In this document: positions 34,461-47,209 of the stretch, one piece after another
Position numbering within the stretch: the stretch's first letter is position 1
How the letters are laid out: each line of letters starts with the position of its first letter
NCBI GenBank assembly: GCA_028829895.1
Contig: CM054178.1
Span: 88,789,058 to 88,853,057, forward strand
Origin: Sinotaia quadrata
Lineage: Eukaryota; Mollusca; Gastropoda; Architaenioglossa; Viviparidae
Direction: 5' to 3'
Length of the DNA: 64,000 nt
Program-made: the position numbers and the translations under genes
The notes under the pieces: model-generated
Seen by the model: only the letters and a program-made list of their open reading frames with translations
The model's database searches: none
What the model was told of the DNA's origin: nothing

Positions 34461-35090
34461 GTCTGTTACAGAATCAGGGTGCTGGCTATTTTTGCTTAAC
34501 TTTAAACAGAATGAATAACAACTTAGAGCAAAATCTGTTACAGAATCAGGGTGCTGGCTATTTTTGCTTAACTTTAAACAGAATGAATAACAACTTAGAG
34601 CAAAATCTGTTGCAGAACTAGGGTGCTGGCTATTTTTGCTTTGTTTGAACAGAATGCATATCAATTAAAGAAATAAATTTGTTACAGAATCAGGGTGCTG
34701 GTTATTTTAACTTAACAGGAAGCGTAATAATTAAGAACTAAATCTGTTACAGAACCAAGGTGCTGGCTATTTTTAACCTAACACATTTGAAAATAATGCT
34801 CATTAATTAAGAACTATGTTCGTTATAGAACTAGAGAGTTGGCCATTTAACTTTGATTTGAAGTGATTACGTAAATAATTAAGAATAAAGATTGTAAAGA
34901 ACCAGGGTGCTGGCCAATCATCCTTTAAACTGACTACGCCACTGATTAAAGACACATTTTTTGTTGTTTTCGTAAATCGTGGCAATAATCAGCTTCACTT
35001 ACCTTTGAACTGACTAGGTCACTGATTAAAGACAAAGTTTTTTTTTTAAATGTAGAGATGGTCCCCTTAACTTACATTCGAACCGACTAT
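34461..35090. repeat. Minisatellite, 72-bp unit, about 8 copies with decay gradient
   Basis: TCTGTTACAGAATCAGGGTG starts at 34462, 34534 and 34606 at exact 72-bp spacing and with near identity. Copies further right (34678, 34743, 34819 and 34889 onward) diverge progressively but keep the GGGTGCTGGC core. Confidence 0.9.
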
Positions 35091-35962
35091 GTCATTGATT
35101 GCACGATATGGACATAGTTTAACAGAAATGGCCTTTGAACCATGATCTAAGAGGTCCACAAGAATAAAAACCAAACTTATCTTAGTATTTCCAGGTGACA
35201 AAATCGAACTTTGTCATGAAAATTGACTGCACAGTACATTATATACAAATTTAAATCAAGATAAAGCAAAACAGACACCTATTTCTAAATGCGTGACATT
35301 TCGCTAAAACGGAATATGGTAATTTATTTCTTGCCATCTATAAACAGTCACACTAAATAAATCTCATTTTCTTTCAAGACCCTTGCAACCTTTAAATGTC
35401 ATGAGTCTATAATATGCTACCAATTTTAAATTATCAGTTGCTGCTCTTCATATATATACTGTTGTCACTAACTCAAAACATCAAGCAGCATTTCGCTGTA
35501 CTGGATTATTTTCGACCATTGTGTAGCATGCAAATAGCACAGGAGCCTTGCTAAGGTTGTGCAATTAATTAAGCATGCGCTTTCAATCATTTCCATTTTG
35601 CGACAGGCGTGGAACTCCAAAGCTAAATGCACGAAGAGTTATTGGACTTGCGTCACATACACAAACATGCCGCCCGAATACTTTACTACGTCATAAAATG
35701 TTCGAGATCCCATCAGTCAGTTCGATTAACGTACACATTTTATTACGGTTTAGGTTTTCATTTATAAATCATACTAATGATTCGGTGACAGAATCCAATA
35801 TTTTACACAGTTTTTTTGTTTGTTTGCACGCTTTATTTGAATTTCTTCTCTGCAGCGTTGCAGTCATTTTGACACCTATCTCAATCAACCATTGAAAAAA
35901 AATGAAGTAAAATCTAAGCGAAATGGTATATTAATCTTTTAAATGTATTCCAGTGCATCCTT
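35091..35962. other. Unique sequence with one unrecognised ORF
   Basis: A 106-codon plus-strand ORF at 35575-35895 ends in a hydrophobic, chance-like stretch and has no recognised domain. The GC content is slightly raised at 35580-35720. Not supported as a gene. Confidence 0.4.
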
Positions 35963-36088
35963 GTTAACTACAAGTTGCATTATTGCTTTATAAAATAACT
36001 ACAAGTTGTATTCTTGCTTTATAAAATAATTCAAGTTGTATTCTTGCTTTATAAAATAACCACAAGTTGTATTTTTGCTTTATAAAAT
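35963..36088. repeat. Minisatellite, 31-bp unit, 4 copies
   Basis: The unit is AACTACAAGTTGTATTCTTG, CTTTATAAAAT, with single-base variants. Confidence 0.95.
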
Positions 36089-36279
36089 AGTGATATAAGC
36101 TTTCTAAACACTTCTAAGTAAGATACAATTGTCTATTTAAATAACTTAGCAGTATTATTACATAGATAGATATATAATATAATAGAAATATAGACTGATA
36201 GATAAATAGACATATAGTTGTTCACAGTATTAGCTAATATAGTTACAACTTTATGATTTGACTGTTGCTTATTTTCTTA

Positions 36280-36475
36280 ATACAATCACTCAATCCCTCA
36301 TTCTGTCAATGCAATTGAACATTTCTTGGACAGGGTATCAGTCAATAATTAATCAGTAATTCAATCAACCAACCAATCAAAATGGCCTTTGATAAATCAA
36401 TCAAGCAATTCATCTATCCATCCATCCATTAATCCTTCCATCAATCTGTACTTCCACGAATCAAATGACCAACCA
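36280..36475. repeat. CAATCA/CCATC-rich low-complexity sequence
   Basis: Imperfect CAATCAACCAACCAATCA and TCCATCCATCCATTAATCC clusters without a fixed period. Confidence 0.7.
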
Positions 36476-36477
36476 AT

Positions 36478-36838
36478 CAGTCTGGTGGAGAGTGAAAACG
36501 TCATTCTTAGTTAGAATGGCAGTCAGTCTGGTGGAGAGTGTAAACGCCATTCTTAGTTAGAATGGCAGTCAGTCTGGTGGTGAGTGAAAACGTCATTCTT
36601 AGAATGGCAGTCAGTCTGGTGGAGAGTGTAAACGCCATTCTTAGTTAGAATGGCAGTCAGCGGAGAGTGAAAACATCATTCTTTGTTAGAATGGTAGTCA
36701 GTCAGGTGGAGAGTGTACGTCATTCTTAGTTAGAATGGCAGTCAGTCTGGTGGAGAGTGAAAACGTCATTCTTAGTTAGAATGGCAGTCAGTCTGGTGGA
36801 GAGTGAAAACGTCATTCTTAGTTAGAATGGCAGTCAGC
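36478..36838. repeat. Minisatellite, 46-bp unit, about 8 copies
   Basis: The unit is CAGTCTGGTGGAGAGTGAAA, ACGTCATTCTTAGTTAGAAT, GGCAGT. Some copies lack TTAGTTAG or have TGTAAACGCC, and two adjacent copies lack TCTGGT or have GTACG. ACGTCATTCT is conserved. Confidence 0.96.
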
Positions 36839-36945
36839 GGATGAAGCAATGAGTTATAGGCACCTAATCGTTATTATTATGTGTGTTATTGCTTGGTCCT
36901 GCTTAGCTACTGAGAGGCACAATGTTTGTTGTGGTGAAATACATA

Positions 36946-36980
36946 CCCCCCCCCACTCCCCCCCACACACAAACACACAC
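36946..36980. repeat. C-rich/CA-rich patch
   Basis: CCCCCCCCCACTCCCCCCCA followed by CACACAAACACACAC. It produces a Gly/Val/Cys-rich minus-strand ORF that is not supported. Confidence 0.9.
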
Positions 36981-37150
36981 TAAATCGAGCAGGTTATAGT
37001 GTTTAAAATATGATTGAATCCAATGGTTACATGACATACACAATAACTCTGAATTAAAAAAGGTTACACTACAACATATTAACTCTGAATCAACCTTACT
37101 ATAATATATAAATACAACTTTAATTACGGTTACAATATATGGTGAAAACA

Positions 37151-37669
37151 TGAATGAAACGAGTCTCCTTATATAACTTATGGCTGTGCATGAAATGAGC
37201 CTCTTTATATTTTATGGCTGTGCACGAAATGAGCCTCTTTATATTTTATGGCTGTGCACGAAATGAGCCTCTCTATATTTTATGGCTGTGCACGAAATGA
37301 GCCTCTTTATATTTTATGGCTGTGCATGAAATGAGCCTCTTTATATTTTATGGCTGTGCATGAAATGAGCCTCTTCATATTTTATGGCTGTGCACGAAAT
37401 GAGCCTCTTTATATTTTATGGCTGTGCACGAAATGAGCCTCTCTATATTTTATGGCTGTGCACGAAATGAGCCTCTTTATATTTTATGGCTGTGCACGAA
37501 ATGAGCCTCTTTATATTTTATGGCTGTGCAAGAAATGAGCCTCTTTATATTTTATGGCTGTGCATGAAATGAGCCTCTTTATATTTTATGGCTGTGCATG
37601 AAATGAGCCTCTTTATATTTTATGGCTGTGCATGAAATGAGCCTCTTTATATTTTATGGCTGGGAATGA
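37151..37669. repeat. Minisatellite, 34-bp unit, about 15 copies
   Basis: The unit is GTGCATGAAATGAGCCTCTT, TATATTTTATGGCT. GTGCAT and GTGCAC subtypes occur in blocks, and a CTCTCTATA variant appears twice at the same relative place, pointing to a multi-unit duplication of about 200 bp. Confidence 0.98.
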
Positions 37670-39183
37670 AATGTACGTGACATATGGCTCTTAAGAAAAC
37701 TGTCACAATATATACACGACAATTACTGTAACAGTCACGTTTTGTAGACATGACATTTAAATAAAAACTCTTATTTTTTATTTGTACTGTCGTTGAATTA
37801 AATACTCACATAGTGATAAGATAATTAAGCATACAGTCTATGACTACACGACTCCAAGGCATAAAAAATACACAGTTTCCTTAATAAATTGTAAATGTAA
37901 CTTATACACTCTGGCGGTTGTTTATGAAAGTAGCAATATGCATTAGAGACGCTGAGCGTTAAAATCCTAATAATTATGACAAAGTAAATAATTAGCAATT
38001 GTTTTACAGGAGACACAATTGTGTGTTTCGGCTTAATGACAGCCATTATTTATTTTATACACGATGTTATTATGCAGATGTTTTTAAATTCCATAATATC
38101 TAAAATATTTCCTATTAGACTTTTCTATTTTCCCATCCACAGCTTACCCTTGTGGCGATGTTAACACAAAATAATGCGAATGGTTTCGAGAAGCATGGGA
38201 AATAACTGCAAAATGTTGTCAGGATGCAAGACAAGCACAGTTACCTACCTCCACCTACTGCCACTCCATGCTGGTGCAGCCAGTGACGCTCTCCTAAAAC
38301 GAAAATGAAATGTGTTGCAGTTAGAACTTGTTCATTCTGGTTACATTTGATTATCGATTATTATTAACTATTATTACATTCGATCTTATTAATTTATTCA
38401 CTCGTTTGTCTAGTTTCTGTATTCTTTACTCTCTGTCTCTCAGTCTGTCTCTGGTACACACTCTCATTCAATGCAACATGTATTTGGGGAAGGGATGTTG
38501 TAGTCAATTTACCACTGAGGACTGAAGAGAAATGAAAAGAAAAAGGTTACAGACTGTCATGCTTTGATGGGAGATGGGCAAGAAGTTAATTCTCCACCAC
38601 CCCAGGCTGCCTTAACCTTTTTTTTTTAGTTAACCTAACGTGCCTTAACCTAATCCCCAAAACACACCTGGCGGCTGGCCACACGTGTTAGAAAAATGAA
38701 TGATAGATGATGGAGAATAGAAGAGTGATAGTTCTAGAAGATAGCTCAAGCCCCCTGATACATACAGCCACGATAGTAAGTAAACACAGGTGACAAACTA
38801 CAACATACAGTATGTAAGTGAGTCACATTAACACGAGTGGTCTAAGTATCAACAATAAATATATTCAACAAGAAATAACATAAGTGAGCATGGTTATGTA
38901 TAAGGAACAGTCCAACAGTTACAATTAGAGTTTATATATATCTAAGTTCAAAACCAAGACCATGGGGTGTTATAAGAGAGCGCTTGTTTTGAGTCCTATA
39001 GCACTGTAGTAGTCATTTGGTTCATTCGTATAAGTGAACTATAAATGAATTTATAAGAGAACACTGAATGTTTATGAGTGAACTCTAAAAGTATTTTGAT
39101 TAAAGTTCAAGTGAATTTGATTGAATCTTGACTGAAGCTGTGCTGTTGTTGACTTTATAGTTACATAACTTAGGATCAGACTT
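37670..39183. other. Unique sequence, nothing firmly recognised
   Basis: A CTCTCTGTCTCTCAGTCTGT patch lies at 38430-38455. 38930-39183 may be degraded upstream sequence of the gag fragment that follows, but no Gag motif could be read there. Confidence 0.5.
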
Positions 39184-39189
39184 TCATAG

Positions 39190-39583
39190 GAACAAGCTAT
39201 ATATGGAGCTTATAAGGCAAAACTGCTATCATACTTTAAGGTGACTAGTGAGATGTACAGACAGAGATTTCACCAGTTTAAGAGAGAGCACACTGATACA
39301 TTTACAGGCAGCTAGTAAGCTACAGCATGTTTTGACAAGGTGGTTACAGCTAAATGAGGTGGAAATTGACAGTGAAAAGGACGTTAGGGATCACTTTGTG
39401 GTTGACAAGTTTCAAATATGTTCTCCAGCATGTTTAGCTTATGGTAAGGACAAGGGACCAAAGAGTTTGACAGATTGGTTAAAAGCAGCTGACAGATATG
39501 AGAAGATGAGAATTGCAAAACACCTAACCAAGGCCAAAACACCTAACCAAGGCCAAAATGAAAATCCTAGATCTAACGTTTAA
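39190..39583 (+). pseudogene. Ty3/Gypsy-type gag fragment, frameshifted
   Basis: The first frame runs from about 39190 to a TAG at 39313 and includes LLSYFKVTSEMYRQRFHQF. The signal then moves to the frame of the ORF 39248-39583, where LTRWLQLNEVE, VRDHFVVDKFQICSP and PKSLTDWLKAADRYE appear in order. This order (an 'RF' helix, then 'RWL', 'VRD.....F..CSP', then 'PKSL....ADRY') is the C-terminal capsid (SCAN-like) part of Gag of many Ty3/Gypsy elements. The frameshift lies between about 39295 and 39320. A short tandem duplication of ACCTAACCAAGGCCAAAA is at 39522-39558. No intact zinc knuckle, protease or reverse transcriptase follows. It covers the half of Gag missing from the fragment near 8.5 kb but is a separate copy. 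Confidence 0.65.
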
Positions 39584-40000
39584 GCCGACATGCTATTGCT
39601 TAGAGGTCAGGGTTCCAGTGTTCTACTGGACAATAACAACATCCCTACCCGCGTGGCTTTTAATACTCAGTCAACAGATTAATTTCTCCCTTCACTCTTG
39701 TCCATTGTGGACTTCCAAAAATAAACTTTATGTAACAATAAATATCACAAGAACATAATAAAAAGCACAAATGTAAACCAGAAAATCATAATCAAAAGAA
39801 CCCAAAAATAAATAAACAAGCATCCGATTAAAAATATACACTTACATGGAATACCAAACAGACGGGTAATTATTTTAAAATTTCGTGTCTAACTTGACTA
39901 ATTCAATCTTAAACAATAATAATAAAAATAAAAAAATAAAAATAAAATAAAATGGCCTCATAGCTACCACAGAAACATCATCACCAGCCAAGGCATCCAA
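39584..40000. other. AT-rich sequence after the gag fragment
   Basis: 39890-39955 is an (AAT)/(AAAAT)-rich patch. No pol coding sequence could be read. Confidence 0.6.
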
Positions 40001-40061
40001 CCAGACAAAGTGACTAGACAAAGTGACCAGACAAAGTGACTAGACAAAGTGACCAGACAAA
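40001..40061. repeat. Tandem repeat, 13-bp unit, about 4.5 copies
   Basis: CCAGACAAAGTGA and CTAGACAAAGTGA alternate, giving a 26-bp dimer. Confidence 0.93.
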
Positions 40062-40260
40062 AGAAACTAACACAACAACGACAGCTCTTAGAAAAGAAAA
40101 CATGTACACACCACAACGATGCGTTCGGCCTACATGTCCTCCATGTCTCATTTTCTTCTATAGCAACAAACGTTGGCCCAACCAACCTATCCCCTCTTCC
40201 CAAACCACCATCTCCTCCAACGCAAACATGACACAGGCTGGAAGCGCTTCCCATAAAGGG

Positions 40261-40990
40261 CCATTGATAGACGTACCTAAAACTAACATAATGTGCATAA
40301 AGGTAATTGATAGACGTACCTAAAACTAACATTATGTACATAAAGGTAATTGATAGACGTACTTAAAACTAGCATTATATACACAAAGGCTATTGATAAA
40401 CGAAACTACAGCTAGCATTATGTACACAGATTTATTAAAAAATATCCGACCTTTAACCAATATACCTTCAACTAGTATTATAGACAACTTGACCTGTAAC
40501 CAACGTACCAAAACTAGGAATACATACAGGTCCACAAACAGCTTCTGACCTAGGTACCTACAATTAGGATTATGAACACGCTTACAAACATCTCCGGTCA
40601 TTGACTAACGTACCTACAGCTAGGATTACGCACAAGCTTATAAACAATTCTAGCCACTATTGACTAGATTACCTGTAACTATAACTATACCATGCTTTCG
40701 GACAACTTTTGGTTCTAACATGCCTGCAACTAGGTCTATAAACAAACAACTTCGACCGTTGACTAACCTACCAACAAAAGGGGTTTGTGGAGGCTTATTA
40801 ATAACTCCAGCCATTGGCTTAAACACCTAGAACCAAGATAAGGCAAACAGGATAAGGCAAGAACCTGAAACAGATTTTCTTGGCTTACGTACCAAGAATA
40901 GAATCTGTTCAAGCTTAGCAACAAGCCTGGCACTGACCGCCATACCTATAACTGATTACTCAGATGCTTACAAAAATCTCCGGCCGTTTC
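40261..40990. repeat. Minisatellite with decay gradient, 45-bp start
   Basis: Copies at 40265-40400 are clean 45-bp units with GATAGACGTACCTAAAACTA and ACATTATGTACATAAAGGTA. From about 40440 onward only spaced relics remain (ACTAACGTACCTACAGCTAG, GATTACGCACAAGCTTATAA) at about 60-70 bp intervals. It looks like an old array regrown at one end. Confidence 0.8.
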
Positions 40991-40997
40991 CAATAGA

Positions 40998-41498
40998 ATG
41001 AAATATCGAGAGTGCAAGCAACATCGGGATTCAATTATTGGATCCATTTACGAGATCGACTCGTGTGATTTATTTGAACTGTCCAAACGAGATCACAGCG
41101 TCAGACTGTCGCAATGCACAAGGCGAATTCTATACCAGATTCAACGAAAGAGAGCCGAAGGATGTCTGCGCAGCAAAGAGAGGGATATCAGCGCAGCAAA
41201 AAGAGGGATATCTGCACAGCAAACAGAGGGATATCTGCGCTACCAACAGAAGGATATCTGCACAGCAAACAGAGGGATGTCTGCGCCACCAACAGAAGGA
41301 TATCTGCACAGCAAACAGAGGGATGTCTGCGCCACCAACAGAAGGATATCTGCACAGCAAACAGAGGGATGTCTGCGCCACCAACAGAAGGATATCTGCA
41401 TAGCAAAAAGAGGGATGTCTGCGCCACCAACAGAAGGATATCTGCATAGCAAAAAGAGGGATGTCTGCGCCACCAACAGGCTGGAACGGAGCAAATAG
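40998..41498 (+). other. Repeat-derived ORF, 166 codons
   Basis: The first 55 codons (40998-41160) lie in non-repetitive, GC-balanced sequence and include IIGSIYEIDSCDLFELSKRD, which I do not recognise. The rest is translation of the 46-bp array that follows. Because 46 is not a multiple of three, the array is open in several frames on both strands. Only the non-repetitive head could be a real exon. Confidence 0.2.
41160..41486. repeat. Minisatellite, 23-bp unit in a 46-bp dimer
   Basis: GGATATCTGCACAGCAAACA followed by GAG alternates with GGATGTCTGCGCCACCAACA followed by GAA. Left-edge copies are monomeric and diverged; six dimers follow, then it stops at GGCTGGAACGG. Confidence 0.96.
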
Positions 41499-41771
41499 TT
41501 CTGCCAGGTATGAAATTTAAAGTTCCAGAGAAAGTTTTGCGGGCAGGTAGGTCAGTTTGAATGAATGCAATTCTGTAGTCCCTGGGGATTAGAGAACCTT
41601 GTGGAATCATGCAACGTAGGCAGCTCTAGCTATAAATGCTTAGGTTTAATCTCTTCACTACTCTGCCTATTATTAGGTATAAGTGCGTCATGGGCATAAA
41701 TGTCTTCCAGACTGTTCCTTGATCATTAATTTGACAGAAGAAAGCACTTGAAAGGAAAATATGCAACTTAT
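41499..41771. other. Unique sequence, nothing recognised
   Basis: Short spacer between two arrays without visible structure. Confidence 0.6.
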
Positions 41772-42010
<239 letters not shown>

Positions 42011-42998
42011 GCACACGCCTTAAGAATTAAGATGTGTGTGTAGCAGCAACACAAAGCAAAGTATGAAACATAATCTAAACTCCAGTAAAAGTAGTTAAAC
42101 AGCTTGAAAGCTCAATCCTGAAATGATCCACAGTTTTATTTATGTATAAATAGTAATACGAAATTTAACAAATTATTGTTCTTGAGTATAAATTGATATA
42201 CTATAATTTCCCACCGAATGTTTTTTCAAGAAAACAAGCACGCCACATATTTCCAAATTGATTTAAAGTTTGTTTTCATTGTTACGAACATTAGGTGTGG
42301 AGGGGGGGGGGGGCATAAGAGATGGGACTAGAACGCAATGGGAAATTTCTCTTAATCCAAAGAAATTTTCTTGATTAATGTTTTCCCGCCATCATTTAGA
42401 TGGTTTTTTTTCACTCTTCTGAATTGAAAGATATTTTTTATTTGGTTACAAAGTTGAAAATGTTTAGTAAATGCCATAATTGAATGGGGAGCAATACCGA
42501 CTTTACTAAAGGTCAATCCCAATTCAAGCAAAGGTTATCCAGACTGTCGCAAAGGTATACGATGCTTATTCACAGGAATTACGTTTGATTTTGCAATAAA
42601 TCTCTGAGGACTATGACACGTTTTTAAATGTTGAAATGCAGATCGTGCATATGGCAGCTCCTGTCAAATTTTAAAAATAAATAAATAAAAGAAAAAACGT
42701 TAATATACTGTAAGTGTAAGAGGTCAGCCATTTGTAACTGGCGAGTTTTTAGCTGCACTTGTCACATCGGTCGTAACTGTCCGTTTATATATTTTCTTGT
42801 GTGCGTGCAAATAAAATATACATATTATTATTTATTTTATTTTTTTTTTACAAAAAAAAACTGATTTAATTAAGGATTTACAGCAAGAACAATCAAAGAT
42901 TCTGATTTATTTACGTAATGGGTCATATTGTACATTAATGACAGACGAAGAGTTTACATTCGTCATAAACATCAGGCTGAATATACACGAATACATAC

Positions 42999-43031
<33 letters not shown>

Positions 43032-43056
43032 CGTCGTGCATTTCCAGTAATTAGAG
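42011..43056. other. Unique sequence with homopolymer patches
   Basis: Poly-G at 42302-42313, T-rich at 42831-42850 and (AT)n at 42997-43031. CAAATAAAATATACATATTATT at 42809-42830 resembles an AT-rich 3' end but no element is identified. Confidence 0.7.
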
Positions 43057-43130
43057 TGGTGGTGCACCAGTAGCACACTTAACACCTCTGCCCTGATGCA
43101 AGACAGAAGGCGCGGTCCTTGTTCCAGGTG
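43057..43130 (+). repeat. Possible tRNA-derived SINE head
   Basis: GTGGTGCACCAGTAGCACAC resembles a pol III A box region, and CGCGGTCCTTGTTCC about 45 bases later resembles a decayed B box with the right order and rough spacing. The following 550 bases are GC-richer than the surroundings. It cannot fold as an intact tRNA as far as I can see. Confidence 0.35.
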
Positions 43131-43264
43131 ATGACCGTTCCGGTATGGTTTGAGGTCAAGTTATCATTGCATATGGTGTGTCCTGGGCAAATGAACATGG
43201 CAGAGCCCACCCCTCTCCAGGCTGTTGACCACAGCTGACACTCCATATTAATAGTGGTTTTGCC

Positions 43265-43675
43265 CTGGTCCTGGACTCATGGCCATTGAATATTTTTGGG
43301 GACTCCTTCACCGTGGTCGGTGACCTCATTGAGGAAGTCCATACGCCCAATCAGGTACTGTATCAGCGCCCTAGCCTTTGGTTATCTAAAACCTAACCTG
43401 CAAGGCAACAGGGGGCTGGGAGAGGGCGGGGTCCTCTATATCCAGTGCAGTTGTGAACATCTGCCCACAGGCCACCTGGACAAATGGTTGTTGAGTCCTT
43501 CTTAGGACTCATCCGCCCTGGTAATGACCTCATTGAGGAAGTACAGCCAATCAGGTACTGTGTCAGCACCCTAGCCTTTGGTTATCCAAAACCTAAACTG
43601 CAAGGCAGCAGGGAATTGTATAGAGCGGGGTCATCTTTATCTCGTGCAGATATGAATATCTGCCCACTGCCCCTA
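43265..43675. repeat. Imperfect tandem duplication, about 200-bp unit
   Basis: The first copy (about 43265-43475) and second copy (about 43485-43675) share GACCTCATTGAGGAAGT, CCAATCAGGTACTG, CCTAGCCTTTGGTTATC and AAAACCTAA, in order, with about 15-25% divergence judged by eye. It is GC-rich for this window. It may be the body of the SINE-like element that starts at 43057. Confidence 0.8.
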
Positions 43676-44389
43676 ATGCATTTTATTACTGTAACAAAAG
43701 TGTGTAGAGTGCATGCATGTTATTTTTAAAAAAATAAGAATATATGTGATAAATTGTAACAAGTGAATGTATGCATACAAAATTTAATCCCAGATGATTA
43801 GTAAATAAACAGGTCACCAAAGAGGGGGCTTGTTTACCTGAACTATGGAATTTAATTCATTGATTTGATGTTCAAATATTAATTATCAAATGTCAAGGAT
43901 AACAGATTTAATTTTTAAATGGAAACAGTAAACATTATATTTTTATATCCATCTATATATTCATCTATCTGTATATCGATCCATCCACCCATCCATCCAC
44001 CTAGCTGTCTATAGGTAAAAACGTATCTTTTGTTTTCAACTTATTTATAGTTTTTGTGTGCTCTTCTTTGTTTTTGTTTTCATAGTATTGTCTTGTGTTG
44101 TAGAGCGAGATTTTCCTCATATTTTGTTGTTATCTTTGTACCATTTTTCTGTTTGTTGATGTACTGTCTTAGTTATTTTTTCTTGGTGTCATAGAAAGTT
44201 CTAAATATATATACAGGCAGCCTTGATGACGTAACAACCACGCAGAAAAGCTGGATGGAAATGCTGTTGTGCAAACGTTAAGTCACTGGACTCTCGCTAA
44301 CGTGACCAGGATCCGCCGCTATCAGTTCAACGCTCCCTGCCTGAAACTGATAGATTTAGCGTCTAGTTCGTCAGGTGGGACGATAAATC

Positions 44390-44391
<2 letters not shown>
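43676..44391. other. Unique sequence with a CATC/TATC patch
   Basis: 43950-44012 is a degenerate CTATCTGTATATCGATCCAT-type tract. No coding sequence is recognised. Confidence 0.6.

Positions 44392-44488
<97 letters not shown>
44392..44488. repeat. (AC)n microsatellite, about 48 repeats
   Basis: Uninterrupted AC tract. Confidence 0.98.
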
Positions 44489-45065
44489 TCCCAGAACATA
44501 AATGTCCCAATCGAAATCTGCGTCTGTTTGCGAAATCAATTACTGTTGGAAGCGGAACTGAATGCGATATACTTACATAAGAAAAGGCGCGCATCCACTA
44601 AATGTCACGGATCTAGTTTTCTATATGAATACCTGATAATCAATCAGGAGAGTAATTTAAGCAAAGAAATCAGATTATGTTCTGAACTTCCTGTACTAAA
44701 AGTAAGGGAAATGAAGGTCCTCTCATTCCTAGAGTCAAGGAGAGTAATTAGTTAAAATTAGAGAGAGAAAGAGAGATGAACATTGTATTGAACACCCCAC
44801 TCAATGTTTTTCAATCGGCGTTTCACATACGTGTGTTTGGATGTGTGCATATGCATTTGTTTATGTGAGAGAGTTTGTACGTGCGTGTTTGGATGTGTCT
44901 TTGTGCATGAGTGGGTGTGCATTTGAGTGCACGGACATTAATTTTGTGATGGTGTATGTGTGTGTGTATGTTTGAAAGAGGAGAAGAAAAAAATTATGTA
45001 TATAAATACAGTAAAAGGCAAATATACCATGTAGGCCAGGCATTCTTTTATAGTTTGTAAAACAT

Positions 45066-45066
<1 letters not shown>
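44489..45066. other. Unique sequence with short TG-rich patches
   Basis: 44830-44970 is loosely TGTG-rich. Nothing coding is recognised. Confidence 0.6.

Positions 45067-45135
<69 letters not shown>
45067..45135. repeat. (AC)n microsatellite with CGCG start
   Basis: CACGCGCGC then about 29 AC repeats. Alternating purine-pyrimidine throughout, a favourable Z-DNA sequence. Confidence 0.97.
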
Positions 45136-45137
<2 letters not shown>

Positions 45138-45337
45138 GCACAATTTAGTCGGATTACACAATACATGCACTTACGAAACCTTTCATTAAAGTTTGAAAGC
45201 TTTTGAGAAATTTTTACCGTAATTATAAAGCGACTAACAATGTCAATCAATGAATAAAAAGCTAATAGCTAATCCACCTTAATTTTATCACACGTTCGTG
45301 GCAGCAACATTAGATAAACAAGCGATTGCCTGTTTTA

Positions 45338-45407
45338 ATATATATATATATATATATTTGCCCACATACGTGCATGCATACCAACACACTCAAAAGCGCG
45401 TGCGCAT

Positions 45408-45456
<49 letters not shown>
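45338..45456. repeat. (TA)n then (AC)n microsatellites
   Basis: (TA)9-10 at 45338-45357, a spacer with CGTGCATGCAT, then about 23 AC repeats at 45411-45456. Confidence 0.97.
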
Positions 45457-45457
<1 letters not shown>

Positions 45458-45682
45458 CTGTGCATACCGAATGTCTTCGAGTGGTTTCTTCAAGACGTAT
45501 TGCATAATTCGAGGCAGAAAAAGCATAAGCATAGAACTAGTTCTGGTTTAGTAGATAAGGAAGAATGATTAGGAATGAATATTATGTTACTCACCATTTA
45601 ATTTTTTAAAGGTGCTTGTACGTGTATTTTTGAGTGTGTGTGAGTGCTTTTGTGAGAGTGTGGTGTGAGACAGTATGAATGC

Positions 45683-46825
<1,143 letters not shown>

Positions 46826-47209
46826 CACTCCCTTTGATAAGCAGCCCGCAAGCAATCAGTCTTCCCTTAATTCAAACGGGAAAACCAAGACGGCACTCCC
46901 TTTGACAAATAGTCCCCAAGTAATCAGTCTTAAAACCGGAAAACCAAGACGACACTCCCTTTGATAAGCAGCCCGCAAACAATCAGTCTTCAAACGGGAA
47001 ACCAAGACAGCACTCTCTTTTATAAGCAGCCTGCAAACAATCAGTCTTCAAACGGGAAAACCAAGACAGCACTCCCTTTGATAAGCAGCCCGCAAGCAAT
47101 CAGTCTTTTCTTAATTCAAACGGGAAAACCAAGACAGCACTCCCTTTGACAAGCAGCCCGCAAGCAATCAGTCTTCTCTCAATTCAAACGGGAAAACCAA
47201 GACGGCACC
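46826..47209. repeat. Minisatellite, variable 58-77 bp unit, about 6 copies
   Basis: The core is CACTCCCTTTGATAAGCAGC, CCGCAAGCAATCAGTCTT and CAAACGGGAAAACCAAGAC. Length varies through presence or absence of CTTAATT or CTCAATT before CAAACGGG. Confidence 0.93.

Noticed and set aside
39584..39760. Zinc knuckle and protease continuing from the gag fragment
   Set aside because: A CYC triplet and an SVLLDN segment can be read in different frames, but the spacing and remaining Cys/His residues are absent, so I do not claim them.
43057..43130. Functional tRNA gene
   Set aside because: The A- and B-box-like motifs are imperfect and I could not find pairing acceptor and anticodon arms; a SINE relic fits better.
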